Shown piece after piece: positions 44,527-52,982 of a DNA stretch of 64,000 nt (within the stretch, counting starts at the first letter, position 1; every line of letters starts with the position of its first letter). The notes below the pieces were generated by a model. That model saw only the letters and a program-made list of their open reading frames with translations, made no database searches and was not told the DNA's origin. Source of the DNA: Bradyrhizobium sp. 190 (GTDB taxonomy: Bacteria; Pseudomonadota; Alphaproteobacteria; Rhizobiales; Xanthobacteraceae); NCBI RefSeq assembly GCF_023073415.1, contig NZ_JADPJL010000008.1:1-64000 (forward strand), written 5' to 3'. The position numbers were made by a program, and so were the translations under genes.

Positions 44527-45505
44527 TTACGCGGCCGGCAGCAATTTCTCCCTCGCAATGTGCAGCGCGTCAAGGAAGGTTTGCAGCGGCGTTTTTCCAT
44601 AGCACCATCGTCCCTGATGCGGACGCGTTTCGTTGCAGGCCGCCACCCAACCATCGAGATCGCTTTGCAGTTCGTCGATGGTCCGATAGATTTTCTTGCG
44701 GAACGCCACGCGCGATAGAACTCGTCGAGCACGGTTCGATGGAACCGCGCGCAGATGCCGTTGGTCTGCGGGGCTCTTGGTCTTGGTGCGGGTGTGATCG
44801 ATGTCCTCGACGGCGAGCTAGAGCTCGTAGTCGTGATGCTCGGGATTGCCGCAATACTCGGTGCCCCGATCGGTCAGCACCCGGCGCACGGCAATGCCGT
44901 GCTCCTCGAATCTCCGCCGCCGCGATCGGCGTCTTGCGGTCGTAGAGCTTGGCGAAGCCACCTTGGCGTAGGTATCGACGAAGGGTCTGCTGATAGATGC
45001 GGCCGATGCCTTTCATGTGGCCGACATAGAAGGTGTCCTGGACCGCAATAGCCGGGACATTCGCTCTCTCGAACTCGCGCGGACCTCCTTCTCGGTCTTG
45101 GCCTTCTCCAGCGCCACGACCTGGGCTTCGGTGAGGACAAAGCCGTCCTGGCTTCGAGCACCTTGAGGCGTTTCTTGGTGTTCGCCAAACGCAACCAGAC
45201 GGTCCGCACCCCGAACGGCGAGATCGACAAGCCCTGTTTCTTCAGTTCGTTGGCAACCCGCTCCTGGACCTCAGGTCGGCTGCTCACGGCCGCCTCGACC
45301 TCGGGCGCGACCCGATTCTTGAGGATTGGCTTCTTGCGGCTGATCTCCTGCAGTGCCAGCTCGCCACCTTATACAGCTCCTTGAATCGGTAGAAGCTGTC
45401 GCGACTATATCCCATCATCTTGCAGGCCTGGCTGACATTGCCCAGCTGCTCGGCGAGTTCCAGCACGCCGACCTTGGCCCGGATGACCTTCTGTTCTTGC
45501 GTCAT
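44527..45505 (-). pseudogene. IS481-like integrase-type transposase, frameshifted throughout
   Basis: From ATG 45505: MTQEQKVIRAKVGVLELAEQ, LGNVSQACKMMGYSRDSFYR, FKELY; then in other frames GLSISPFGVRTVWLR, MKGIGRIYQQTLRRYLRQGG, FAKLYDRKTP; and finally FRKKIYRTIDELQSDLDGWV, ETRPHQGRWCYGKTPLQTFL, ending KLLPAA-stop at 44527. The order and full extent of an rve-type transposase of about 330 codons are kept, but at least five frameshifts break it. The element as a whole is otherwise almost complete. Confidence 0.88.
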
Positions 45506-45607
45506 GAGGTAAGCTCCTGTGCAGGAGCCGGCGGGGCAGCGCGGGAGCGCCATCTGGGGTGAACGCCCCCGCTCGCCCCGCCGGCTCGTTGGCCCACCAA
45601 TCCAAAC

Positions 45608-45949
45608 TTAGATTAAGTCGAGCGGTCTGGCGCCAATACATCTTCCATTGGAACCAGACGCCTGGCGGTCTTGCGAATTCCTATGCTGGATGCTTGTAGT
45701 GGACAGCCACCCACTTGCGCCTTCCACCGAAGCGTGGCTGCGCTTGGGCATCCTCTTCGGGCGACGACTGTAATCCCGATCACCGGGCTGCCACCGCCTC
45801 AGCCACTTATAGCCCAAGTCAGGACTGATCCCGAACGTTGGCCAGCCTCCCTCAGGTGAGCTCCTTCTTGCAAGGCAATCACAAACTCTGTCGCTGATCA
45901 ATGACCGACACCTCGCTCCGAGGCATGGACGGCGCGCCAATCTGACCAA
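45608..45949 (-). pseudogene. Transposase N-terminal relic (IS481/IS3-like helix-turn-helix)
   Basis: GWPTFGISPDLGYKWLRRWQ, PGDRDYSRRPKRMPKRSH is the helix-turn-helix and linker found at the start of IS481-type transposases (FGISxKTGYKWLxR...L.DRSRRP). No integrase core follows. It is a separate relic from the one at 44527-45505. Confidence 0.6.
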
Positions 45950-46203
45950 TCCAGCCCATTTGATGTGCCAGCTATATCTACGAACACCCGTGTCACGATT
46001 TGGGTAATCCTGATTCGCAATCCCGCGCGGGGAGTTTTGCTATTAGTGTAGTGGCACGGTCAATTTTCGTCCGCAGACCGCTTTGGCGGAGGAGAATTGA
46101 GAGCGCGCGCTTTCTGCTGGCGCTTATCAAGCATAGCCGTGGTGGCTTTGCCGATAGATAGGCAGCTAGCGAGCGGCATCGTATCAGGGCTTGGAGTGCC
46201 ATC

Positions 46204-46656
46204 GTGTCCAACAAGGTCCTCGTCGTGGCATCCGGAGGGGGACACTGGATGCAAATGCGTCGGCTACAACCGGCATTCGATGGATTGGACGTAGTGTTTG
46301 TAGGTGTTCGGTCGGCGTATGCCGAGGAGGTCCCCGGCCATCGCTTCCATGCCGTCCGCGATGTAACCCGCTGGGACCGAATTGGGTTGGCGATACTGGT
46401 CGCTCAGCTGACGTTTATCCTGATGCGTGAGCGTCCGCATGTGGTCGTCACGACGGGGTCGGGTCCCGGCATGATCGCCCTGGCGCTTGCCAAATGCCTG
46501 TTGCGTGCCAGAACGATGTGGATCGACAGCATTGCCAATTGTGAACAGATGTCGCTGTCGGGATCACGCGCGAGACGTTTTTGCGATGTGTGGCTTACCC
46601 AGTGGCCACACCTGCGGCGGACAGGCGGTCCGGATTACTGGGGAGCAGTCCTTTGA
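46204..46656 (+). CDS. Alg14-like glycosyltransferase accessory subunit (PssD/EpsF-type)
   Basis: This 150-residue protein has KVLVVASGGGHWMQMRRLQP (Gly-rich loop of the GT28 N-half), FDGLDVVFVGVRSAY, a membrane-associating stretch IGLAILVAQLTFILMRERPH, then VVVTTGSGPGMIALALAKCL and MWIDSIANCEQMSLSGSRAR. In bacteria this Alg14-like half pairs with an Alg13-like half to make one GT-B enzyme at the inner membrane. Its stop (46654-46656) overlaps the TTG start of that partner. Confidence 0.88.
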   Translation: MSNKVLVVASGGGHWMQMRRLQPAFDGLDVVFVGVRSAYAEEVPGHRFHAVRDVTRWDRIGLAILVAQLTFILMRERPHVVVTTGSGPGMIALALAKCLLRARTMWIDSIANCEQMSLSGSRARRFCDVWLTQWPHLRRTGGPDYWGAVL

Positions 46657-47135
46657 TTTTTGTGACTGTTGGCTCGATGATGGCGTTTGATCGCCTGATC
46701 CTTTCGATGGACAAATGGGCGCAGGCGCATGCCGATAGTGAAGTCCTGGCTCAGATTGGCGACGGCACTTACCGGCCAAGCCACATGCGCTGGACGCGGA
46801 TGCTTCCGCCGAGCAAATTTCAGGAAGTCGTCCGCAATGCCGTGATTATGGTCGCCCATGCCGGAATGGGCAGCTACTTCGTCGCCGCTGAAATGCGCAA
46901 GCCTATCGTGATGCTGCCGCGGCTCGCAGTGAATCGGGAGCACACAACGGACCATCAGCTCCACACCCTCAAGTGGCTTCGCGAGAGGCCGGGCGTTTAT
47001 GCTGCCATGTCGGACGAAGAGCTCGAGCTTGCGATCGCCAAGGCCATGACAGGCGGAAGTGTTGCCGGCGCCGGGTTCACGAGCTTTGCGCCGGAGCCGT
47101 TTGTCAGGCGGGTGCGAGAATTTTTGGTCGATTGA
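46653..47135 (+). CDS. Alg13-like glycosyltransferase catalytic subunit (PssE-type)
   Basis: The frame reads IFVTVGSMMAFDRLILSMDK, LAQIGDGTYRPSHMRWTRML, VVRNAVIMVAHAGMGSYFVA, AEMRKPIVMLPRLAVNREHT and DHQLHTLKWLRE, the GT28 C-terminal domain with the HAGxGS and nucleotide-sugar-binding segment. The start is TTG 46653, forming TTGA with the stop of the Alg14-like gene. The unusual start is supported by the invariant IFVTVGS beginning. Together the pair adds a sugar to the lipid-linked intermediate. Confidence 0.87.
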   Translation: MIFVTVGSMMAFDRLILSMDKWAQAHADSEVLAQIGDGTYRPSHMRWTRMLPPSKFQEVVRNAVIMVAHAGMGSYFVAAEMRKPIVMLPRLAVNREHTTDHQLHTLKWLRERPGVYAAMSDEELELAIAKAMTGGSVAGAGFTSFAPEPFVRRVREFLVD

Positions 47136-47164
47136 GAGCCGTTGATTATTTTGGGGAGACTTCC

Positions 47165-48268
47165 ATGGTCAATGTTGGTTTGATCGGGCTTGGCAAGATG
47201 GGACTTTCCCATCTCGCGATCGTCAACACGCATCCTGCGGTCAAGCTGGTCGGAATTTGTGATAGCGCGAGTTATTTGTGCAGCATCCTCCACAAATATA
47301 CGGGCATCGAGGTCTTCTCCAACTATCGGGAAATGCTCGATAAGAAATCGCTCGATGCGGTCATCATTGCGACGCCTTCGCGATTTCATGGGGAAATGGT
47401 CCGCGAGGCCCTCAATAGAGGCCTCCACGTGTTTTGCGAAAAGCCATTTTGCCTCGATGTGTCCGACGGTCTCGATCTGGCGGAGCTGGCTGAAAGGAAA
47501 GGTGTCGTCAACCAAGTGGGGTATCACTACCGATTCGTCGGGGCGTTCAACGAGGCCAAGCGTTTACTCGATGCGCACGCGCTAGGCCGGCTTCATCACG
47601 TCAGAGTTGAAGCCTATGGCCCGGTGGTGTTGCGACCCAAAGGGGCGACATGGCGATCGAAGGGCAATGAGGGCGGCGGCTGCCTCTATGACTACGCATG
47701 CCATGCAATCGATATCGTGAACTATCTTGTTGGCAGGCCCGATGCTGTGTCCGGGACGGTGCTCAACAGGATATTTTCCCGGGACGTTGACGACGAGGTC
47801 TACGCGACGATGCATTTTGCCGACGGCATGACGGGGATGATTGCGGCCAACTGGAGCGACGACAGTTTGCGCAGAATGTCGACGCAGGTCACGCTCTGGG
47901 GCACGAATGGACGTATGGTCGTCGACCGTCAGGAAGTGAAGACATTCATTCGAAACGCGGCGGGCGGCGCTGTTGCGGCGAAAGAGGGTTGGGATATTCG
48001 TCATACAACCGACTTTCATAGCGATGTCTGGTATTACCTGCGGGGCGAGGAATACTCTGCGCAGCTCGACCACTTCTTCCAATGCATCGTAGAAGGTCGC
48101 CGGGAGAATATCTCGTCCTTCGAGTCTGCGGTTCAGACTGATTGTGTCGTGTCCGCGATGTTGCAGAATGCGGGAGAAGCGTGGCGGCAAGTGGATTCCG
48201 GATCCAGGAGCCCAACTCTGAGCCCGAACGGGTCTGGAGGCTTCTTGTCTGCGGTCATGGGGCGCTGA
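47165..48268 (+). CDS. Gfo/Idh/MocA-family oxidoreductase
   Basis: This 367-residue NAD(P)-dependent sugar dehydrogenase has VNVGLIGLGKMGLSHLAIVN (Rossmann loop), LDAVIIATPSRFHGEMVREA, LHVFCEKPFCLDVSDGLDLA (EKP catalytic motif), VGYHYRFVGAFNEAKRLLDA and GGGCLYDYACHAIDIVNYLV (D...H active-site region). It probably oxidises or epimerises a nucleotide sugar. ATG 47165 is 29 bp after the Alg13-like gene and has GGGGAGA upstream, so it belongs to the same operon. Confidence 0.9.
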   Translation: MVNVGLIGLGKMGLSHLAIVNTHPAVKLVGICDSASYLCSILHKYTGIEVFSNYREMLDKKSLDAVIIATPSRFHGEMVREALNRGLHVFCEKPFCLDVSDGLDLAELAERKGVVNQVGYHYRFVGAFNEAKRLLDAHALGRLHHVRVEAYGPVVLRPKGATWRSKGNEGGGCLYDYACHAIDIVNYLVGRPDAVSGTVLNRIFSRDVDDEVYATMHFADGMTGMIAANWSDDSLRRMSTQVTLWGTNGRMVVDRQEVKTFIRNAAGGAVAAKEGWDIRHTTDFHSDVWYYLRGEEYSAQLDHFFQCIVEGRRENISSFESAVQTDCVVSAMLQNAGEAWRQVDSGSRSPTLSPNGSGGFLSAVMGR

Positions 48269-48304
48269 GATAGATATGCTCTCCCATCAAGGGAGGAGGG
48301 GCCA

Positions 48305-49168
48305 GTGGATCGAGTATTGTTCGGCGATAATCAGTTCTTCGGCATCAATCACATGTCCGAGGAGAAGGCGCGTGCGCAGGCCATCCGCTTTGCGGATATC
48401 CAGGAAATCATTGATTTGCTGGATGCCGCCTATGACAGCGGAATCCATGTCTTCATGTGCACGACGCATGATCGAATCGCTGAGGTCTGCGCGCATGTCC
48501 GTTTGCACCCGGAGCGATATTCGAAGCTCGAATTCTATCCCTGCATGCCGTACGCCCACAAATACGCAAATGCCGTGACCGAGCACGGAACGATGGAGGC
48601 ATTGAAGCGGTTTTTGCCCGCGGAGGGTGCCCTTTCTGCGCTGGTGAGGGGTGGTGTATCTGTAGCCAGGCGCGATGTGGAGGGTATGGCGCGGCTCCTG
48701 ATCGACGCTGAGATGAAAATGTTCAGTGGGCTGAAGACGCCGGTTATCTTTCTCCAGAACGTGGTCACCGACCTGTTGCTTGGGATGGGGATCAAGGACG
48801 GGTTTCGCATTTTTGCCGACCACGTGCGGGACCGCTACAAGGCCGAGCCGGGCTTTATAACGATGAACATGCCGCGTCTTCTCGATGTTCTGGAGGAAGT
48901 TGGCATAGAGAACCCAATCGTATGCGCGAACATAAATAAGCTGGGCTTTCGGATGTGTGGCGGTATCGAGCTTTACGAGAAAGCCATTGCATCCCGCAAG
49001 TTCAGGCCGGTGGCGATGTCCGTCCTGGCTTCGGGAGCGATCAACCCGCGTGAGGCTATCGAGTACGTCTGCCGCCAGAAGGACATCAAATCAATTGTGT
49101 TCGGAGCTTCAAGCAAGAGCAATATTCTGAACACGAAACGTCTCATCGAGGAGTATAGCGTCGCGTAG
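48305..49168 (+). CDS. TIM-barrel (aldo/keto-like) protein of unknown function
   Basis: The frame encodes 287 residues: VDRVLFGDNQFFGINHMSEE, FADIQEIIDLLDAAYDSGIH, VFMCTTHDRIAEVC, TPVIFLQNVVTDLLLGMGIK, AMSVLASGAINPREAIEYVC, IKSIVFGASSKSNILNTKRL. The order of strands and the final SIVFGASSKxNI resemble the aldo/keto reductase end (NADP phosphate loop), but the Asp/Tyr/Lys/His catalytic tetrad is not evident. GGAGGAGGG lies before GTG 48305. It is last in the Alg14-Alg13-Gfo operon (37 bp gap). Function unknown, probably linked to the Gfo enzyme. Confidence 0.7.
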   Translation: MDRVLFGDNQFFGINHMSEEKARAQAIRFADIQEIIDLLDAAYDSGIHVFMCTTHDRIAEVCAHVRLHPERYSKLEFYPCMPYAHKYANAVTEHGTMEALKRFLPAEGALSALVRGGVSVARRDVEGMARLLIDAEMKMFSGLKTPVIFLQNVVTDLLLGMGIKDGFRIFADHVRDRYKAEPGFITMNMPRLLDVLEEVGIENPIVCANINKLGFRMCGGIELYEKAIASRKFRPVAMSVLASGAINPREAIEYVCRQKDIKSIVFGASSKSNILNTKRLIEEYSVA

Positions 49169-49600
49169 GCTCCGTACGGCCAAGCTCTCAATCATAGCCG
49201 CTAGGATCTGTTGGAGTTTGTGTGCACCTCGGACAGCACCTTATAGCGTGTCGAGGTCAGACACCTCACACACAAGCGGGCGCCGATTCCCGGCGCGAGT
49301 TGGCCGTCAACGGAGGCGAGGCGAATAACTTCACGTTGCGTGGAGATTCATCCGGCCGGGGCCCCCTTGCCGAGGGACGCCGAGAGGTGGTTGAGACGGG
49401 CCGGCGGCGCCGCTGCTCTTTTTTCGTTTGTCGCTATGCTTAAAGGCGTAATTACATCGATGATGTGAGGCACTTTTGGCTTTGGGCCGATTAGCTTGGT
49501 ACCCTGACCGTCTGGCGGCGATGAGTTGCGGCGGAGATTGTTCACCGGCTTCGGGCGCGTGTCCGTTGAACGTGTGGACTGCTCACCGACGAATTAAGTT
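49169..49600. other. Gap without recognisable gene
   Basis: Downstream of the Alg13/14 operon. There are open frames of no known family, no clear hairpin-plus-T terminator and no repeat that I can support. Confidence 0.3.
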
Positions 49601-49740
49601 CTGGAGCTGCGGCAGCCCTCGTCACCTCGTCTCGACGAATCGTCCGCGGTCTCGTCGGTCAGACCTGTCCCTAATGGGATACTTGAACTGCTTAACCTTC
49701 GGAGAGGCGCGTCAGGACCGTCATGTACTGCACCTTCTGC
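49601..49740 (-). pseudogene. Relic of ExoF-like gene 3' end
   Basis: The minus strand around 49690-49735 carries ACGGTCCTGACGCGCC, TCTCCGAAGGTTAAGCAGTT, matching the ExoF-like gene at 485-540 (ACGGTCCTGACGCGCC, TCCCCGAAAGCTGAGCAATT), whose codons encode DGPDAPPRKLSNSK. Weaker similarity continues to about 49610. A second ExoF-type gene must once have been here. Confidence 0.6.
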
Positions 49741-49849
49741 TCGGCTCGAGTCTTCCATACAGGATCACTCGGAATGGAAATTCATTGATCAATTAAGCAT
49801 CTTGTGGTCGCCAGCAGGATAAAACCATTCGATCAAGAATCTCCAGAAA

Positions 49850-49990
49850 CCGAGATGCGCAATGTACTCACACCCACGAGCATAGTCTTTTGAACCGGTT
49901 CGCGGCTCGACCCTTTCGGATTACTCATTCTCGATCACAGGAGAAGCCCAGACCAGCCGGTCGGGGAATGGTACAGACTCCCTTACCGTG
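49850..49990 (-). repeat. Dispersed EPS element, copy 3 (inverted)
   Basis: On the minus strand GAGTAATCCGAAAGGGTCG, AGCCGCGAACCGGTTC, CTATGCTCGTGGGTGTGAGT, ACATTGCGCATCTCGG. It matches copy 4 (54880-54990) over about 95 bp at roughly 90 percent and copies 1-2 over the 75-bp core. No gene start follows on the minus strand; the ExoF relic lies about 110 bp further on. Confidence 0.7.
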
Positions 49991-50148
49991 ATTTCGTGCA
50001 GGACACGTATGACTCCCACGTTGGCTTGCAACGGAAACAAACAGACAAGGCTCATGAAAGCGAAACGAAATACAATGAAGATGGCTCGTCCGCTTCAAGT
50101 TGTCATTTTTACTCCCCTGGACGCAGGGGTTAACGGGGGATCGATCGT

Positions 50149-50439
50149 ATGATGGACGAATTGCGCGGCGCGCTACAAATAGATCGCTTCGCAAACATAA
50201 AACGTCATTTGTACTCCGGTGGGGCGCTTCCAGATATTATTGAGCACGAGAGGACTAGACTGATTGTCAAACCAGGTGATGTCGAGGGATTCGCTTCTGC
50301 ACTGGGTCGCCCCATTGACGGTCCAGATTTGAAATGGCGTCTAGGAGAAGATGGGAGGGCTTTACATAGAACGCGGTCGGACATTGAAGCGTGCCCAGAA
50401 CGCCTCGTAACTGAATCAGTCCACTCAGGAGAGCGTTGA
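50149..50439 (+). pseudogene. GT4 glycosyltransferase C-terminal fragment
   Basis: GALPDIIEHERTRLIVKPGD, VEGFASALGRPIDGPDLKWR, LGEDGRALHRTRSDIEACPE, RLVTES is the tail of a GT4 enzyme (G.PDIIEHExTGLLVxPGD...A..L..L..D...R..LG..GR). The first 24 residues of the frame are unrelated, so it is a truncated copy. It ends 2 bp before the next glycosyltransferase start. Confidence 0.75.
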
Positions 50440-50440
50440 G

Positions 50441-51568
50441 ATGCGTATATTGCACCTTACCGACCGTCTAGGTCGGGGAGGGAAAGAACGGCAAATCGTC
50501 GAACTGTTGAGGGGACTTTTCGCTCACCGTGACATAAAGTCATTCGTCGCAGTTATGGACGAGGAGACGGTTCGTTACGACATTGACCGCGACCACGCGC
50601 AAGTCATCCAGCTCGTTCGGAGAGGCAAGAGAGATTTGCGCCTTTTCAGGAGTTTGTACGAGCTGGTCTCCAATTTGAAAATAGATGTCGTTCACTCTTG
50701 GAGCTCGATGTGCTCCATTTATGCAGCTCCGGTTGCAAGACTGTGCGGCGCAGCCTTCGTTAATGGCTTTGTGCGAGACGCGCCGCCGCATTTGGCGCTG
50801 TGGAATAAACAGTATTTCAGCGGCAAGCTGACTATCCCATTTTCAGACATTGTTGTCGCCAATTCGCGCGCGGGGCTAGCTGCCTACCATATTCCCGAGC
50901 GCAAAGGTTTATGTATCTACAATGGGTTCAATCCTGAGAGAGTCTCTAACCTGACGGACGAGGCAGAGCTTCGCAGCATTCTGGGAGTGACGACACCCCA
51001 CATCGTGGGGATGGTTGCGAACTTCGCTCCCAGAAAAGATTACGCAACCTTTGTCGAAATGGCATGCCGCATTTGCCATCTTAGGCACGATGTTACGTTT
51101 CTGGCGGTCGGCGCCGGAGAAACGTTGCAGCGAGTGCGCGATAGCGTCCCACCAGAACATTCGCCGCGCATAAAATTTCTAGGTGAGCGGAACGATGTAG
51201 AAAGTATCGCTAATCTTTTCACTGTCGGAGTTCTCGTTACCAACAGCCGCCTACACGGTGAGGGTATTTCCAACGCAATAACCGAATGCATGGCGTTGGG
51301 TAAGCCAATCGTAGCAACGAACGAAGGGGGCACTCCTGAATTGGTCCTGGACGGACACACAGGATTTCTTGTGCCGAGCCACGACGCTGGAATTTTGACC
51401 GATCGTGTGCTCAGACTCCTCGATGATCGTAAGCTTGCTAACGAATTCGGCAGGGAAGCGCGTCGGCGTATTGAAACAACATTTTCGCTCGACGCGATGA
51501 CCAATGCGTATCTCGGCCTGTATCGGAGGGTGGCGGATAGGAGGGCACGCGCGACTTTGAGTGATTAA
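50441..51568 (+). CDS. GT4-family glycosyltransferase
   Basis: At 375 residues, MRILHLTDRLGRGGKERQIV (acceptor loop GGKE), IDVVHSWSSMCSIYAAPVAR, DIVVANSRAGLAAYHIPERK, CIYNGFNP, IVGMVANFAPRKDYATFVEM, FLAVGAGETLQRVRDSVPPE, and SRLHGEGISNAITECMALGK-PIVATNEGGTPELVLDGHTG contain all parts of a GT4 donor site. ATG 50441, with GGAGAG about 6 bp upstream, follows a GT relic. It is the last intact polysaccharide gene before the foreign-looking right part. Confidence 0.88.
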   Translation: MRILHLTDRLGRGGKERQIVELLRGLFAHRDIKSFVAVMDEETVRYDIDRDHAQVIQLVRRGKRDLRLFRSLYELVSNLKIDVVHSWSSMCSIYAAPVARLCGAAFVNGFVRDAPPHLALWNKQYFSGKLTIPFSDIVVANSRAGLAAYHIPERKGLCIYNGFNPERVSNLTDEAELRSILGVTTPHIVGMVANFAPRKDYATFVEMACRICHLRHDVTFLAVGAGETLQRVRDSVPPEHSPRIKFLGERNDVESIANLFTVGVLVTNSRLHGEGISNAITECMALGKPIVATNEGGTPELVLDGHTGFLVPSHDAGILTDRVLRLLDDRKLANEFGREARRRIETTFSLDAMTNAYLGLYRRVADRRARATLSD

Positions 51569-51638
51569 CAGAGCCACAAATGCGGGCGTGGAGGTCTGCC
51601 ATGATAAGGCTTAGACGCGAGGGGGGTCGAAATGCGAA

Positions 51639-52047
51639 GTGATAGCGGCGCCAGCTGCGCGCTAGGCATGCGAAGCTCTCGGCTGCTTTGCCTGCAAAAG
51701 TAGGTGGCTCAGGGCGAGTGGGCCGGAGTGAGTCGGCCGTGAAAATCTCCCAAGCCATTGAGCGGGAGTCGATTTTCGGTTTGAAGCGACGTTTGAGATT
51801 GCAAGCTTTTGGGGCTCGATGCCCGGAAAGTTGCAATTTCATTTTTGGATTTCCCTCAAATCGTGAGTCGTGATCCCGTCGTCGCGTCGGAGGGGACGAT
51901 GCGACCCAAGGAACGACGAGATACGGGCCAGGGCGATCTTTTGCGGTCGCGGTTGGACGGGATCGTCGACATGGTGCATGCGTCGGCGAAGCTGGCGCGG
52001 ACGATCGACTGGACGTTCCTGGAGGAACGGTTCGGCGCGGTCTACGA
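51639..52047 (+). pseudogene. IS5-family left end and transposase N-terminal relic
   Basis: ATG 51899 opens MRPKERRDTGQGDLLRSRLD, GIVDMVHASAKLARTIDWTF, LEERFGAVYE, an IS5-group transposase start related to that at 3947. The lead-in (GGGCCGGAGTGAGTC...CATTGAGCGGGAGTCGATTTTCGG) also matches the lead-in there. It breaks at about 52047, where an inverted copy of the wzy-like gene begins, so a recombination junction lies here. The first ~45 bp resemble the start of dispersed element copy 1. Confidence 0.8.
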
Positions 52048-52413
52048 GTAGGACTCTGGAAATGAATCAGGGAAGCGACTATGCAAAAGGGGCGCGTTTG
52101 GAACTGATCGAATGAGGGCGATGGCAAGAGTTGCGAAGTACATGAGAAAAATTCTGATGGATGTTCGTTCGATTTTGTCGGTCGCGTGCAGGCACGCAGT
52201 GTCAAACACCAGATAAGCCAAGACTACTGCTGATAATAAGTTGAAGGGTTTGAACCCTTGGATGCCGAACAGATTGTCCGTCAGGAATGGCACTCGCTGG
52301 AAGGGCAACACGAAAACGAACAACAGAAAGAAAAAGGTTCCAGCTTGCGCGCCTGAATGCGGCAACGTGAGACGATAAGGCGCTCGGCCGCTATGACTCA
52401 AAGATGTACTCAT
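52048..52413 (-). pseudogene. Duplicated N-terminal part of the Wzy-like gene
   Basis: The minus frame MSTSLSHSGRAPYRLTLPHS, LLFVFVLPFQRVPFLTDNLF, GIQGFKPFNLLSAVVLAYLV to RFPDSFPESYS repeats the first 120 residues of the membrane protein at 17494 with about 90 percent identity, including a two-residue insertion. It is cut at about 52048 by the IS5 relic, and the short frame then stops. Confidence 0.92.
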
Positions 52414-52806
52414 CGGCCTATCGGAATTGGTTGCTCTAGTGGTTGCCCTGGGCGCTTTGACTTAGCGACAAGAGGCGTCAAAGCCGCAATTAACTCGCGA
52501 GCTTTTGCCGTCGGCGAGTGATTGGCCTTAACATAGATCTGACATCGTGTCGCGATCGCGTTGTATTCGTTCGCGTCCATGTCCCAAATTTCGCTCACGG
52601 ATTTGGAAAGTGCCAACTCGTCCTCAGCCGATGCGCCAAGGGCATGGCGCAGAACGATCAGATCTGGGTCGACAGGTCGCCGAGTTACAACAGGGGTCCC
52701 CGTAGCCAGAGCCTCCAGGAGCACGTTCGAGAAGCCCTCGAGATCCGATGTGCAGAGAAGCATCGTCGCTTCTGATAGAAATTGTTGAACGTCTGCCCGC
52801 CGGACA
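52410..52806 (-). pseudogene. Duplicated C-terminal part of the GT4 gene at 16322
   Basis: The minus strand from 52806 repeats 17102-17497 almost exactly: RRADVQQFLSEATMLLCTSD, LEGFSNVLLEALATGTPVVT ... PGQPLEQPIPIGR, with the same ATGA overlap to the Wzy-like fragment. Upstream of 52806 the homology ends abruptly at TGTCCGGCGGGC and tRNA-type sequence begins. Confidence 0.93.
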
Positions 52807-52837
52807 AGGAGCGAGTCCATGCAAGTTAGCCTGTTGT

Positions 52838-52865
52838 CCGAGTTCGAGTCTCGGAGGAGCCACCA
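52838..52865 (+). tRNA. 3' end of a tRNA gene (T arm, acceptor strand, CCA), truncated
   Basis: CCGAG-TTCGAGT-CTCGG (52838-52854) is a perfect T arm, followed by the 7-base acceptor strand AGGAGCC, discriminator A and encoded CCA (52855-52865). The D arm, anticodon arm and the 5' strand GGCTCCT are missing; the cut lies within about 30 bp of the duplicated glycosyltransferase fragment. AGGAGCCACCA is repeated at 52869-52879. Identity cannot be told without the anticodon. It is probably a piece of a donor genome. Confidence 0.7.
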
Positions 52866-52887
52866 AAGAGGAGCCACCAAATAAAAA

Positions 52888-52910
52888 GCGACCAACAGGT
52901 CGCTTTTTTT
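52888..52910 (+). terminator. Intrinsic terminator behind the tRNA fragment
   Basis: GCGACC (52888-52893), loop AACA, GGTCGC (52898-52903), followed by seven T. On the minus strand the stem is followed by TTTTTATTTGG, so it can also stop transcription of the lyase gene that ends at 52983. Confidence 0.85.
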
Positions 52911-52948
52911 GTGGTTCGTTCTGTGTCACCTTTTTGCTAACGTACCAT

Positions 52949-52976
52949 CTGCCAGGCTCTCGAATGAGCCTGGCAG
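52949..52976. terminator. 11-bp stem-loop at the end of the lyase gene
   Basis: CTGCCAGGCTC (52949-52959), loop TCGAAT, GAGCCTGGCAG (52966-52976), just after the minus-strand stop codon at 52983. It has a perfect stem but no T run on the minus strand; probably an mRNA 3'-end structure acting with the terminator at 52888. Confidence 0.6.
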
Positions 52977-52982
52977 AAAAAA

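Noticed and set aside
44500..45600. Active IS481-like element
   Set aside because: The order of motifs is complete but at least five frameshifts separate them, so it is reported as a pseudogene.
52838..52865. Complete tRNA gene
   Set aside because: Only the T arm, 3' acceptor strand and CCA are present; no D or anticodon arm and no GGCTCCT 5' strand can be found upstream before the glycosyltransferase copy begins.
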